Shown one piece after another: positions 26,370-36,058 of a DNA stretch of 64,000 nt (position 1 is the first letter of the stretch; each line of letters opens with the position of its first letter). The stretch lies in NCBI RefSeq assembly GCF_001654925.1, contig NZ_LXER01000006.1, positions 434,001 through 498,000 of the forward strand, in the 5' to 3' direction. The stretch is from Buttiauxella brennerae ATCC 51605 (GTDB lineage Bacteria; Pseudomonadota; Gammaproteobacteria; Enterobacterales; Enterobacteriaceae). The notes beneath the pieces are model-generated. The model was given only the letters and a program-made list of their open reading frames with translations. It was not told where the DNA came from and searched no databases. A program made the translations under genes and the position numbers.

Positions 26370-27440
26370 ATGAAAGATTTCCATGATCAAACCCATGATG
26401 AAAGCCGCTGGCAGGCTGTGGAAACCCGTGATAATCGTGCTGATGGGCAGTTTGTTTTTGCGGTGAAAACCACAGGGATCTGCTGCCGACCTTCCTGCAG
26501 CGCTCGCCACCCGCTGCGTAAAAATGTGCTTTTCTTTGAAAGTGTTGAAGAGGCTGTGAAAGCAGGTTTTCGCCCCTGTAAACGCTGCCAGCCAGATAAA
26601 CTGGCGCCGCAACAGCAACGTATTGACCGCATCACTCAGGCCTGCCGAATCCTCGAAACCAGCAGCGAGCGTATTGTTCTTGCAGAACTCGCGCAGCGCG
26701 TGGCGATGAGCCCGTTTCATTTCCATCGGCTTTTTAAACAGGTTACCGGTTTAACGCCCCAGGCTTTCCAAAAAGCGGTGCGGGCAAAACGGCTGCGCGA
26801 ACAACTGACTCAGGGTGAACCTGTCACACGTGCAGTTTATGAGGCGGGCTACCAATCTGGCAGCAACTATTACCAGCAAGCAGACGCGGTATTAGGGATG
26901 ACAGCTAAGCAATATCGGCAGGGCGGGGAACGCGCCTGGGTTCATTTTGTTGTGGGTACTTGTCGTCTGGGTGAGTTTTTGGTCGCACAGAGTGAACGCG
27001 GTATTTGCGCCATACTGTTAGGCAGCAATGCAAAAACGCTCATTGCTGAGCTGGAAACATTGTTCCCGCACGCTTCATTAACCGCAGGTGATGAACAGTT
27101 TTCCCGGCGAGTGGCGCAAATCGTGAGTTGTATTGAACACCCAGGCCAGCAGCTTGCATTGCCACTGGATATTCAGGGCACGGCATTTCAGCAGCAAGTC
27201 TGGCAGGCGCTGCGTGAAATCCCTGTCGGGCAGACGGCGAGCTATCGCGACATTGCCGAACGCATTGGTAAACCGCAGGCGGTTCGCGCCGTGGCTGGGG
27301 CATGTGCGGCAAATAAACTGGCCGTCATTATCCCGTGTCACCGTGTGGTGCGCCACGACGGGGCGCTTTCTGGCTACCGCTGGGGCGTTGAACGTAAGCG
27401 CCAACTTCTTGAGATTGAGGCCGAACAGCAGGGGGAGTGA
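26370..27440 (+). CDS. ada: Bifunctional DNA repair methyltransferase and activator Ada
   Basis: 356 residues. N-Ada (1-~95) repairs methylphosphotriesters by transfer to a zinc-bound Cys; ligands are in TGICCRPSC (Cys39 and Cys43) and FRPCKRCQPDK. Then an AraC-type HTH (~100-185; LAELAQRVAMSPFHFHRLFKQVTGLTPQ, shown in part) that activates ada and alkB. The C-terminal O6-methylguanine methyltransferase has the acceptor Cys in IIPCHRVV. An extra Cys38 precedes the acceptor Cys39 (ICC where E. coli has IFC). The ATG at 26370 has AAGGAG 6 nt upstream; an in-frame ATG nine codons earlier is disfavoured. Confidence 0.96.
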   Translation: MKDFHDQTHDESRWQAVETRDNRADGQFVFAVKTTGICCRPSCSARHPLRKNVLFFESVEEAVKAGFRPCKRCQPDKLAPQQQRIDRITQACRILETSSERIVLAELAQRVAMSPFHFHRLFKQVTGLTPQAFQKAVRAKRLREQLTQGEPVTRAVYEAGYQSGSNYYQQADAVLGMTAKQYRQGGERAWVHFVVGTCRLGEFLVAQSERGICAILLGSNAKTLIAELETLFPHASLTAGDEQFSRRVAQIVSCIEHPGQQLALPLDIQGTAFQQQVWQALREIPVGQTASYRDIAERIGKPQAVRAVAGACAANKLAVIIPCHRVVRHDGALSGYRWGVERKRQLLEIEAEQQGE

Positions 27441-27443
27441 GTG

Positions 27444-28085
27444 ATGCTCGATTTATTTGCCGATGAAGCGCCGTGGCAAGAGCCGCTGGCTGATGGCGCG
27501 GTTATCCTGCGCCGCTTTGCCTGTGCTAATGCGCAGGCATTGATTGCGCAAATTTCGGCCCTCGCCGCACTTTCTCCGTTTCGCCAGATGGTGACGCCAG
27601 GCGGTTATACCATGTCAGTGGCGATGACCAACTGTGGCGACGTGGGCTGGACGACCAATCAACACGGCTATCTTTATTCCCCGATTGACCCGCTAACCAC
27701 ACACCCCTGGCCCGCGATGCCGGATATTTACCGGGGTTTATCCGATGCCGCATCAAAGGCGGCGGGCTATGTGGATTTTACCCCCGATGCCTGCCTGATA
27801 AACCGCTATGCACCAGGCGCCAAACTTTCGCTGCATCAGGATAAAGACGAACTCAACCTGCAACAGCCCATTGTGTCGGTTTCGCTGGGTTTACCGGCGG
27901 TGTTTCAGTTTGGCGGCCTGAATCGTAACGACCCGCTAAAAAGAGTGATGCTGGAGCACGGCGATGTGGTGGTGTGGGGCGGGCCTTCGCGGCTGTTTTA
28001 TCATGGGATTTTACCGCTTAAACCCGCGCATCATCCTGCTACCGGTGAGTTTCGTTTTAATCTGACGTTCCGCCACACCCGTTAA
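27444..28085 (+). CDS. alkB: DNA oxidative demethylase AlkB
   Basis: 213-residue Fe(II)/2-oxoglutarate dioxygenase that removes N1-methyladenine and N3-methylcytosine lesions. The iron triad is His131 and Asp133 in LSLHQDKDE plus the distal His in LFYHGI; 2-oxoglutarate Arg residues lie in FRFNLTFR. Substrate-lid motif TMSVAMTNCG is present. ATG at 27444 is preferred over the adjacent GTG because MLDLFADEAPWQEP is the family start. Only 3 nt after the ada stop, so co-transcribed and induced with ada. Confidence 0.96.
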   Translation: MLDLFADEAPWQEPLADGAVILRRFACANAQALIAQISALAALSPFRQMVTPGGYTMSVAMTNCGDVGWTTNQHGYLYSPIDPLTTHPWPAMPDIYRGLSDAASKAAGYVDFTPDACLINRYAPGAKLSLHQDKDELNLQQPIVSVSLGLPAVFQFGGLNRNDPLKRVMLEHGDVVVWGGPSRLFYHGILPLKPAHHPATGEFRFNLTFRHTR

Positions 28086-28169
28086 CACGAATATTAATAA
28101 GAATTATTCTTGCTGTTAGAAGCGAGCCGTTTAAACTGCTCGCTGTTTTCGTTTTACGGGTTGTGAGTC

Positions 28170-29816
28170 ATGGAACTTTTGCGTGTGGTTTACCGGCAGT
28201 ATCGCTGGCCTTTCTTGATAGTTATGGCATTGAGCCTGCTCAGCGCGGCGTTAGGTATCGGTTTGATCGCCTTTATTAATCTGCGGCTGATTGAAACGCC
28301 CGATCTCTCTCTTTCGGTGCTACCGGAATTTCTCGGTCTGTTGTTGCTGTTAATGGCGGTGACATTAGGCTCACAGCTGGCGCTAACCACACTCGGCCAC
28401 CATTTTGTGTTCCGTCTACGCAGCGAATTTATTAAACGCCTGATGGATACGCACGTCGAACGGGTTGAACAACTCGGCAATGCGGCACTGCTGGCAGGTT
28501 TAACCAGCGATGTGCGCAACATTACCATTGCCTTTGTACGCCTGCCGGAACTGGTTCAGGGGATTATTTTGACCTTTGGTTCAGCGGCGTACCTGGCGTG
28601 GTTATCGCCAAAAATGCTCGGTGTCACGGCGATTTGGGTCGCGGTAACCATCTATGGTGGCTATGTTCTGGTGGCGCGAGTTTACAAGCACCTGGCGCAG
28701 TTGCGTGAAATTGAAGACCAGCTTTACAACGATTACCAGACCGTGATTGAAGGGCGCAAAGAACTGGCGTTAAACCGCGAACGAGCTGAACGCGTCTATG
28801 AAGACACTTACACTCCTCATGCTAACGATTATCGCAGCCATATTATTCGCGCGGATACCTACCATCTGAGTGCGGTGAACTGGTCGAATATTATGATGCT
28901 CGGCGTGATTGGCCTGGTGTTCTGGATGGCAAACAGCCTCGGCTGGTCCGATACCAATGTTGCCGCGACGTTCTCCCTCACACTCCTGTTCTTACGCACG
29001 CCGATGCTGTCGGCCATTGGCGCATTGCCAACATTATTGACGGCACAAGTCGCGTTCAACAAACTCAACAAATTCCACCTGGCGCCTTACGATGCTGCGT
29101 TCCCACGCAGTCTTGAACCTGCGCACTGGCAAACCCTGGAAATGCGCGATGTGGTGTTCCAGTACGGTGATAACACCTTCTCCGTCGGGCCGTTGAACTT
29201 CAAAATTGAACGAGGCGAACTGCTGTTCTTGATTGGCGGCAATGGCAGCGGAAAATCTACCATGGCGATGTTGCTGACCGGGCTTTACCAGCCGGTATCT
29301 GGCGCAATTTATCTGGATGGTAAAAAGATTGATGCCAGCAATCAGGATGATTATCGCAAACTGTTTTCTGCGGTATTTACCGATGTCTGGTTGTTTGATC
29401 GCCTGCTCGGCCCGCAGGGTGAACAGGCGAATCCTGAGCTGGTGGCGACCTGGCTTGAGCGCCTGAAAATGAGCCACAAGTTAGAGCTGGAAAATGGCAC
29501 CATCCTCAATCTCAAACTCTCGAAAGGGCAGAAAAAACGCGTCGCTTTACTGCTGGCGTTAGCGGAAGAGCGCGACATCATTCTTCTCGATGAATGGGCC
29601 GCCGACCAGGACCCGCATTTCCGCCGCGAGTTCTACCAGACGCTGTTGCCACTGATGCAGCAAATGGGCAAAACCATTTTTGCCATCAGCCATGACGATC
29701 ATTACTTTATTCATGCTGACCGGTTACTGGAAATGCGCCAGGGGCAACTCAGTGAATTAACCGGCCACGAGCGCGAGCATGCCTCAAGAGATGCCGTCGC
29801 GAGAACTGACAACTGA
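28170..29816 (+). CDS. yojI: ABC exporter YojI (microcin J25 / cysteine efflux type)
   Basis: 548-residue half-transporter with fused membrane and ATPase domains; E. coli YojI exports microcin J25 together with TolC and has been linked to cysteine efflux. Six TM segments in the first ~310 residues. The ATPase has Walker [10 protein letters not shown], a variant signature LSKGQKKR and Walker [15 protein letters not shown], then the H-loop AISHDDHYF. The order ada-alkB-yojI is as in E. coli; it starts 84 nt after alkB. Confidence 0.94.
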   Translation: MELLRVVYRQYRWPFLIVMALSLLSAALGIGLIAFINLRLIETPDLSLSVLPEFLGLLLLLMAVTLGSQLALTTLGHHFVFRLRSEFIKRLMDTHVERVEQLGNAALLAGLTSDVRNITIAFVRLPELVQGIILTFGSAAYLAWLSPKMLGVTAIWVAVTIYGGYVLVARVYKHLAQLREIEDQLYNDYQTVIEGRKELALNRERAERVYEDTYTPHANDYRSHIIRADTYHLSAVNWSNIMMLGVIGLVFWMANSLGWSDTNVAATFSLTLLFLRTPMLSAIGALPTLLTAQVAFNKLNKFHLAPYDAAFPRSLEPAHWQTLEMRDVVFQYGDNTFSVGPLNFKIERGELLFLIGGNGSGKSTMAMLLTGLYQPVSGAIYLDGKKIDASNQDDYRKLFSAVFTDVWLFDRLLGPQGEQANPELVATWLERLKMSHKLELENGTILNLKLSKGQKKRVALLLALAEERDIILLDEWAADQDPHFRREFYQTLLPLMQQMGKTIFAISHDDHYFIHADRLLEMRQGQLSELTGHEREHASRDAVARTDN

Positions 29817-29821
29817 TCAAT

Positions 29822-29849
29822 AAAACCAGCCTTAATCGGCTGGTTTTTT
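29822..29849 (+). terminator. yojI intrinsic terminator
   Basis: AAAACCAGCC-TTAATC-GGCTGGTTTTTT directly downstream of yojI. It marks the right edge of the block that matches the 50-min region of K-12. Confidence 0.92.
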
Positions 29850-29907
29850 GTTTTATGGGCTTGAAAGGGCTATAACTTAGCTCGTCGTTCTCAGGGAAAA
29901 ATGCCAG

Positions 29908-31335
29908 ATGTCTGTCACTTCAAAGTACAGTACTAAACACCGCGCGCAAGACCGAGCCCGAATCCTCCAAATTCTGTTAACCAATAAAGCCGTTGCCACA
30001 GGTATTCTGGGCAAGCTGCCGCAGCCTGAAGCACAAACTCCCGAACAGGATATTTCAGAGATTGTCTCGCTGGTGGCGAGGCTGCCGGCCGCCGATCTTG
30101 CTGACGTGCTGGAAGCATTGCCGACGGAAGAGCGCCACGCGTTGTGGAGCCTTTTAAAAGACGACCAGCGCGGTAAAGTGCTGATTGAGGCCGCCGAAAC
30201 CGTCTGGGATGACTTGATTGAAGGCATGAGCGACAAGGCGTTGCTCAATATCATTCGCCCGCTGGATATCGACGACCAGATTTACCTCGCGCAATATTTG
30301 CCGCGTGACTTGATGGGGCGCTTGCTGGCAACCATGCCGCAGGAACAACGCACCCGCGTACGACAAGTGCTGCACTATGACAAACACAGTGTTGGCGCGA
30401 TTATGGATTTCGAAGTCATTACTGTGCGGGCAGATGTCACGCTTGCGGTAGTGCAACGTTTCCTGCGTTTACGCGGTAAAGTGCCGCAAAACACCGATAA
30501 GGTTTTTGTCACCACGCGTGATAAAACCCTGATAGGCGAATTAGGATTGACCACCATTTTACTGCACGCGCCGCAGACGTTGGTGTTGAATGTCATGGAC
30601 GACAACCCCACCTGTTTTGCCCCGGAAGATAACGATGAAATTGCCGCGCGTACCTTTGAACGTGATGACTTAGTCAGTGCGGCGGTTATCGACAGCAGTG
30701 GCAAACTGATTGGCCGATTGACCATCGATGAAATCGTTGACGTGGTTTATGAAGAAACCGATAACGATTTGCGTCGTATGGGTGGTTTGAGTGCCGAAGA
30801 AGATGTCTTCGCTCCGGTCAGTAAAGCGGTAAAAGCACGTTGGGCATGGCTTGCCATTAACCTGTGCACCGCCTTTGTCGCCTCACGTGTTATCGGCCTG
30901 TTTGAACACACCATTTCCCAACTTGTTGCACTGGCTTCGCTCATGCCGATTGTTGCAGGCATTGGCGGAAATACCGGCAACCAGACTATCACCATGATTG
31001 TGCGGGCACTGGCGCTGCAACATATCCAGCCGGGGAACTTCTCGTTCTTAGTGTTGCGTGAACTTGGCGTGGCCTTGTTTAACGGGATTGTCTGGGGCGG
31101 CGTAATGGGCTGCGTCACCTGGCTTCTCTACGACGACCTGGCACTTGGTGGCGTGATGACGCTTGCGATGGTGCTCAATTTGTTGGTGGCATCGCTGATG
31201 GGCGTGCTGATCCCAATGATCATGATGCGGCTGGGGAAAGACCCGGCGGTTGGTTCGAGCGTACTGATAACCGCTATTACCGACACCGGGGGGTTCTTTA
31301 TTTTCCTTGGGCTCGCAACGATATTCTTGCTTTAG
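29908..31335 (+). CDS. mgtE: MgtE-family magnesium transporter
   Basis: 475 residues with the MgtE layout. An N-terminal superhelical MgtE_N domain (about 40-135; ADLADVLEALPTEERHALWSLL, in part) is followed by two CBS domains (about 136-265, including IGRLTIDEIVDVVYEE). The C-terminal membrane domain has about five TM segments with the pore motif IVAGIGGNTGNQT. In MgtE the CBS/N domains gate the channel by Mg2+ occupancy. The start has only a weak AGGGA upstream. K-12 has no mgtE here as far as I recall. The gene stands alone between the yojI terminator and the modA promoter. Confidence 0.9.
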   Translation: MSVTSKYSTKHRAQDRARILQILLTNKAVATGILGKLPQPEAQTPEQDISEIVSLVARLPAADLADVLEALPTEERHALWSLLKDDQRGKVLIEAAETVWDDLIEGMSDKALLNIIRPLDIDDQIYLAQYLPRDLMGRLLATMPQEQRTRVRQVLHYDKHSVGAIMDFEVITVRADVTLAVVQRFLRLRGKVPQNTDKVFVTTRDKTLIGELGLTTILLHAPQTLVLNVMDDNPTCFAPEDNDEIAARTFERDDLVSAAVIDSSGKLIGRLTIDEIVDVVYEETDNDLRRMGGLSAEEDVFAPVSKAVKARWAWLAINLCTAFVASRVIGLFEHTISQLVALASLMPIVAGIGGNTGNQTITMIVRALALQHIQPGNFSFLVLRELGVALFNGIVWGGVMGCVTWLLYDDLALGGVMTLAMVLNLLVASLMGVLIPMIMMRLGKDPAVGSSVLITAITDTGGFFIFLGLATIFLL

Positions 31336-31413
31336 CTTTTACCGAATGAATCGGCTCGCCAGGTAAACTTTCCCGCTGCCGTGCCGATAAGTTCTGTAGT
31401 TTCCTTCGTAGCA

Positions 31414-31439
31414 TCGTTATATTATGTAATACATAACGA
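31414..31439. promoter_or_regulatory. ModE-type operator upstream of modA
   Basis: A 26-bp palindrome with arms TCGTTAT and ATAACGA lying 19 bp before the modA ATG. It matches the ModE consensus half-sites (CGTTATAT...ATAACG) and has the same length and arms as the site upstream of moaA at 49389-49414. ModE-molybdate would repress modABC here. modE itself is not in the window. Confidence 0.88.
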
Positions 31440-31457
31440 AACTCAATGGAGTAAAAC

Positions 31458-32234
31458 ATGGCTAAGCAGTGGGTACATCTGGCATTAGGCGCCGCGTTGA
31501 GCGTCACAATGGTCGCGCAGGCATCTGCCGATAACAGTAAAATTACCGTTTTTGCAGCAGCATCTTTAACCAATGCGATGCAGGATATTGCGACCCAGTA
31601 TCAGAAAGGTAAAACCGTTGAAATCGCTTCTTCGTTTGCCTCATCTTCAACGCTGGCACGCCAGATTGAAGCGGGTGCGCCTGCGGATCTCTTCATCTCT
31701 GCCGACCAGAAATGGATGGATTACGCCGTTAGCAAAGACGCGATTAAAGCTGATTCCCGTATCACTTTGCTTGGCAACAGCCTTGTGGTTGTTGCGCCTA
31801 AAGCCAGCAAACTTGGCGATGTTGCGATTGATGCGAAAACCGACTGGGCTTCATTGCTGAAAGGCGGCCGCCTGGCTGTTGGCGACCCGGACCACGTTCC
31901 GGCAGGTATTTATGCCAAAGAAGCGCTGCAAAAATTGGGCGCGTGGGATACGCTCTCGCCAAAACTTGCTCCTGCAGAAGATGTCCGTGGCGCACTGGCG
32001 CTGGTTGAACGCGACGAAGCACCGATTGGTATCGTGTATGGTTCAGATGCTGTTGCCAGCAAAGGCGTGAAAGTTGTTGGCACATTCCCTGAAGATTCCC
32101 ACAAAAAAGTGGAATACCCGATTGCCATTGTGAAAGGCCACGACAACCCAACGGTAAGTGCGTTCTACACCTATCTGAAAGGACCGGAAGCGGGAGCTAT
32201 CTTCCAACGTTACGGATTTACGACAATCAAATGA
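31458..32234 (+). CDS. modA: Molybdate-binding periplasmic protein ModA
   Basis: 258 residues. Signal peptide of about 24 residues ending QASA, then KITVFAAASLTNAMQDI, the family N-terminus with oxyanion-binding Ser/Ala backbone positions. FASSSTLARQIEAGAPADLFISAD and HVPAGIYAKEAL are conserved ligand-binding segments. It delivers molybdate or tungstate to ModBC. SD TGGAG lies before the ATG. It overlaps modB by 4 nt (ATGA). Confidence 0.96.
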   Translation: MAKQWVHLALGAALSVTMVAQASADNSKITVFAAASLTNAMQDIATQYQKGKTVEIASSFASSSTLARQIEAGAPADLFISADQKWMDYAVSKDAIKADSRITLLGNSLVVVAPKASKLGDVAIDAKTDWASLLKGGRLAVGDPDHVPAGIYAKEALQKLGAWDTLSPKLAPAEDVRGALALVERDEAPIGIVYGSDAVASKGVKVVGTFPEDSHKKVEYPIAIVKGHDNPTVSAFYTYLKGPEAGAIFQRYGFTTIK

Positions 32235-32923
32235 TATTGACCGATCCCGAATGGCAGGCGGTACTGCTGAGCCTGAAAGTCTCAACCCTTGCGGTATTGT
32301 TTAGTCTTCCTTTTGGGATCTTCTTTGCCTGGGTGCTGGTGCGTTGCCGGTTCCCGGGTAAAGCCTTACTCGACAGCATTATCCATCTCCCCTTAGTGCT
32401 GCCGCCCGTTGTGGTCGGTTATTTATTGCTGATTGCGATGGGGAGGCGTGGGGTGATTGGCTCCTGGATTTACGACGTTTTTGGTATCACTTTCGCGTTT
32501 AGCTGGCGCGGCGCGGTGCTTGCCGCCGCGGTGATGTCATTCCCGCTGATGGTTCGGGCAATTCGCCTGGCACTGGAAGGCGTGGATATGAAACTCGAAC
32601 AGGCGGCCCGCACGCTCGGTGCCGGGCGCTGGCGCGTGTTTTGTACCATCACGCTGCCCCTGACATTGCCCGGCATTATTGCCGGAACCGTGCTGGCATT
32701 TGCGCGTTCACTCGGTGAATTCGGTGCCACTATCACCTTCGTTTCAAACATCCCCGGCGAAACGCGCACCATTCCTTCGGCGATGTATACCCTGATTCAA
32801 ACCCCTGGTGGCGAAAATGCAGCGGCGCGATTGTGTGTCATTTCCATCGTGCTGGCGCTGGTCTCTTTGCTGGTGGCCGAATGGCTGGCACGACAGAGCC
32901 GTAAACGGATAGGGGCATTCTGA
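32231..32923 (+). CDS. modB: Molybdate ABC permease ModB
   Basis: 230-residue inner-membrane permease with five to six TM segments. The EAA-loop for ATPase contact is [25 protein letters not shown], in the standard EAA...G...I-x-LP form. Starts inside the modA stop (ATGA) and shares one base with the modC start, giving a tightly coupled modABC operon. Confidence 0.96.
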   Translation: MILTDPEWQAVLLSLKVSTLAVLFSLPFGIFFAWVLVRCRFPGKALLDSIIHLPLVLPPVVVGYLLLIAMGRRGVIGSWIYDVFGITFAFSWRGAVLAAAVMSFPLMVRAIRLALEGVDMKLEQAARTLGAGRWRVFCTITLPLTLPGIIAGTVLAFARSLGEFGATITFVSNIPGETRTIPSAMYTLIQTPGGENAAARLCVISIVLALVSLLVAEWLARQSRKRIGAF

Positions 32924-33981
32924 TGCTGGAGCTGAATTTCGTTCAGACGCTGGGCGACCACCGACTCGCCATCAATGAAACCTTACCTGGGCAGGGAATT
33001 ACTGCGGTATTTGGCGTTTCAGGCGCAGGGAAAACCTCGCTGATTAACGCCATTAGCGGACTGACTCGCCCGCAAGAGGGGCGAATCGTCCTGAACGACC
33101 GTGTATTAAGTGATGCGGAAAATAAACGTTTCCTTGCTCCTGAGAAACGGCGTATCGGTTACGTGTTCCAGGATGCGCGGCTATTCCCGCACTACCGCGT
33201 GCGCGGCAACCTGAAATACGGTATGCCGCGATCCGCCGCCGGACAGTTCGACAAACTAGTGGCATTGCTGGGAATTGAACCGCTGTTAGAACGCTTCCCA
33301 TGGAGTTTGTCGGGTGGTGAAAAACAGCGCGTCGCGATTGGTCGCGCTTTGTTAACCTCGCCAGAACTGCTGCTGCTCGACGAACCCCTGGCTTCGCTGG
33401 ATATCCCACGTAAACGTGAACTGCTGCCGTATCTGCAACGCCTGGCGCGGGAAATTAATATCCCGATGCTGTATGTCAGCCACTCGCTGGAAGAGATCCT
33501 ACATCTGGCGGATAAAGTGCTGGTACTCGACGGCGGCGAAGTGAAAGCCTTTGGCAACCTGGAAGAAGTATGGGGCAGCAGTGTCATGCACCCGTGGTTG
33601 CCGAAAGAGCAGCAAAGTAGCGTGTTGAAAGTGACAGTTTTGGAACATCATCCGCATTACGCCATGACCGCGCTGGCGCTGGGTGACCAGCATTTGTGGG
33701 TCAATAAGCTCGACAGGCCATTGCAGACGGCATTGCGTATTCGTATTCAGGCGTCGGATGTTTCATTGATTCTCCAGCCGCCGGTGAACAGCAGTATCCG
33801 TAACGTGTTGCGCGCCAAAGTTGCCCAGTGTTATGACGATGAAGGGCAGGTGGAAGTGCAACTGGAAGTGGGTTCAAGAACGCTCTGGGCGCGTATCAGC
33901 CCGTGGGCGCGGGATGAGCTCATGATTAAACCGGGCCAGTGGCTGTACGCACAAATTAAGAGTGTTTCGATTACCGCGTGA
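32923..33981 (+). CDS. modC: Molybdate ABC ATPase ModC
   Basis: 352 residues, same length as E. coli ModC. The ATPase domain has Walker [11 protein letters not shown]-loop [12 protein letters not shown], signature [15 protein letters not shown], Walker [13 protein letters not shown] and H-loop YVSHSLEE. The C-terminal ~65 residues form a Mop/TOBE molybdate-binding domain ([20 protein letters not shown]). ATG overlaps the modB stop by one base. Confidence 0.96.
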   Translation: MLELNFVQTLGDHRLAINETLPGQGITAVFGVSGAGKTSLINAISGLTRPQEGRIVLNDRVLSDAENKRFLAPEKRRIGYVFQDARLFPHYRVRGNLKYGMPRSAAGQFDKLVALLGIEPLLERFPWSLSGGEKQRVAIGRALLTSPELLLLDEPLASLDIPRKRELLPYLQRLAREINIPMLYVSHSLEEILHLADKVLVLDGGEVKAFGNLEEVWGSSVMHPWLPKEQQSSVLKVTVLEHHPHYAMTALALGDQHLWVNKLDRPLQTALRIRIQASDVSLILQPPVNSSIRNVLRAKVAQCYDDEGQVEVQLEVGSRTLWARISPWARDELMIKPGQWLYAQIKSVSITA

Positions 33982-33987
33982 TTTTTT

Positions 33988-34019
33988 GTCGGGGGATGGG
34001 CGCAAGCGACATCCACCGC
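33988..34019. repeat. REP-like palindrome between modC and ybhA
   Basis: GTCGGGGGATGGGCGCAAGCG.. pairs with ..ACATCCACCGC, a degenerate REP unit in the short gap between convergent modC and ybhA. Confidence 0.7.
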
Positions 34020-34030
34020 TTTTCACCAAA

Positions 34031-34849
34031 CTAAATTAAATGCTTATAAATCGTTTCTGCGATACCTGTTTCCAGGTTGGTGCCAATCACTAAATCCGCA
34101 CGCGCTTTAATCTCGTCAACGGCATTGCCCATCGCCACGCCAAGACCCGCGCTTTCCAGCATGCTTAAGTCATTGAAGTTATCGCCAAACGCAATCACCT
34201 GGCTCATTGATAAGCCTTGTGACTCAACCCATTGCGCCAGACGCTTGCCTTTGCTGTTGCCGATTTGTGCAACATCAACCTGATCATGCCATGACCATTC
34301 GCAAGCCAGCCCCAACTCTTGTTCGACAACCTGAGTGAAGTTTTTCAATTTCGTGGTGTCTTCATCAGTCAGCGCAAATTTCCAGATAGCGTTAACTTCA
34401 TGGGCGGCTTCACGCAGAGAGTCCACATGGCGGAACACCGGACGCTGCGATTCCGGCAATGATTTTGCCCAGTTTTCGGCACGCAAAACATGGCCAGTTG
34501 GCGCCTGATACAGCATTGCATCATCGACATACATCAGCCCATGAACATTGTGGGTATCCAGTAAATCAATCAACTGATTGGCCTGCTGCGGTTGTAATGG
34601 ATCGGACTCAAGAACCTTTTTCGCATGATAATCATACAAATAAGTGCCATTACAGCAAATTGCAGGTGTATCCAGGGTCAGTGCCTGATAAAAAGGATGG
34701 ATGGCAACGTGATGACGGCCCGTCACAATGACAACTTTCACGCCAGCGTCACGTGCGCGTTGTAAAGCTGTCAGTGATTCAGGAAGAATGGTTTTTTGCG
34801 GCGTGAGTAACGTGCCGTCGAGATCAAGGGCGATTACGCGATAAGTCAT
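34031..34849 (-). CDS. ybhA: Pyridoxal phosphate / sugar phosphatase YbhA (HAD, Cof type)
   Basis: 272-residue Cof-like haloacid dehalogenase phosphatase; E. coli YbhA acts on pyridoxal 5'-phosphate and several sugar phosphates. Motif I IALDLDGTLL (nucleophile Asp near residue 9), motif II VVIVTGRHH, motif III Lys in NSKGKRLAQWV, motif IV AFGDNFNDLSML. The C2 cap lies between motifs II and III. Divergent from pgl. Confidence 0.94.
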   Translation of the reverse strand: MTYRVIALDLDGTLLTPQKTILPESLTALQRARDAGVKVVIVTGRHHVAIHPFYQALTLDTPAICCNGTYLYDYHAKKVLESDPLQPQQANQLIDLLDTHNVHGLMYVDDAMLYQAPTGHVLRAENWAKSLPESQRPVFRHVDSLREAAHEVNAIWKFALTDEDTTKLKNFTQVVEQELGLACEWSWHDQVDVAQIGNSKGKRLAQWVESQGLSMSQVIAFGDNFNDLSMLESAGLGVAMGNAVDEIKARADLVIGTNLETGIAETIYKHLI

Positions 34850-34990
34850 TTAGGGTTCCAGTCAAATTTAGAATCATAAGGCCTGTGCCGATTTTACACT
34901 CCATGTGGTGTTGTTCAAAATGCCAACACGAGTCGGTAAAACGCACTACCCTTGTGACTATTACTCAAGACGTTGGGAGAGAGAGATTTC

Positions 34991-35989
34991 ATGAAACAAA
35001 CAGTCTATACCGCCAGCCCGGAAAACCAGCAAATTCACGTCTGGCAGCTTAATCCTGGTGGTGAGCTTACGCTTGTGCAAGTGGTTGATGTTCCAGGCCA
35101 GGTTCAGCCAATGGTTATCAGCCCTGACAAACGTTACCTGTACGTTGGCGTGCGCCCAGAGTTTCGCGTTATCGCGTACCGCATTACGCCAGACGACGGC
35201 TCGCTCACCGAAGCGGGAGTTGCGTCAATACCGGGCAGTCCGACACACATTTCTACCGATCATCAGGGGCGTTTCTTGTTCAGCGCTTCATACAATTCAG
35301 GCAGCGTAAGCGTTGTCAGCCTGAGTAATGATGGCCTACCGGGCGAAGTTGTTGATGTTGTTGAAGGGTTAGAAGGTTGCCACTCAGCCAATATTTCCCC
35401 TGATAACCGCACGCTTTGGGTGCCTGCGCTCAAGCAAGATCGCATTTGCCAGTTTACGCTGTCAGACGACGGCAACCTGGTTGCGCAGACTCCTGCGGAA
35501 GTGACCACTGTAGAAGGTGCCGGGCCGCGCCATATGGCGTTCCATCCAAATCAAAAATATGCTTATTGCGTCAATGAGCTCAATGGTTCTGTTGATGTCT
35601 GGGAGCTGAAAAACGCTAACGGCAAAATTGAATGCGTGCAGACGTTGGATATGATGCCTCCAGGCTTCTCAGATACTCGCTGGGGCGCAGATATCCACAT
35701 TACACCTGATGGTCGTCATCTTTACACCTGTGACCGTACCGCCAGCATTATCACGGTATTTAGCGTGTCAGAAGATGGCAGTGTGCTTGCGGTGGAAGGC
35801 TACCAGCCAACTGAAACGCAACCGCGCGGTTTCAACATTGACCACAGCGGTAAATATCTGATTGCAGCCGGGCAGAAATCGCACCATATCGCGGTTTATC
35901 AGATTAACGGTGAGCAAGGCTTGCTGGAAGAGAAGGGCCGTTATGCCGTAGGCCAGGGGCCGATGTGGGTTGTGGTAAACGCAGTATAA
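34991..35989 (+). CDS. pgl: 6-phosphogluconolactonase Pgl (beta-propeller type)
   Basis: 332-residue seven-bladed propeller enzyme that hydrolyses 6-phosphogluconolactone in the oxidative pentose phosphate pathway. Conserved segments: [73 protein letters not shown], and the C-terminal [10 protein letters not shown]. The ATG at 34991 ([18 protein letters not shown]) matches the family; GGGAGAGA precedes it. An earlier in-frame start would add six residues and is less likely. Confidence 0.96.
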   Translation: MKQTVYTASPENQQIHVWQLNPGGELTLVQVVDVPGQVQPMVISPDKRYLYVGVRPEFRVIAYRITPDDGSLTEAGVASIPGSPTHISTDHQGRFLFSASYNSGSVSVVSLSNDGLPGEVVDVVEGLEGCHSANISPDNRTLWVPALKQDRICQFTLSDDGNLVAQTPAEVTTVEGAGPRHMAFHPNQKYAYCVNELNGSVDVWELKNANGKIECVQTLDMMPPGFSDTRWGADIHITPDGRHLYTCDRTASIITVFSVSEDGSVLAVEGYQPTETQPRGFNIDHSGKYLIAAGQKSHHIAVYQINGEQGLLEEKGRYAVGQGPMWVVVNAV

Positions 35990-36007
35990 ATTTTTAATTA
36001 TGCTGAT

Positions 36008-36040
36008 AAAAAAAACCTCGCGATTGCGAGGTTTTTTATT
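36008..36040. terminator. Bidirectional terminator between pgl and ybhC
   Basis: AAAAAAAACCTCGC-GATT-GCGAGGTTTTTTATTTT, symmetric A/T tails, positioned between convergent genes. Confidence 0.92.
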
Positions 36041-36058
36041 TTGTGCACAGCGCTGATT

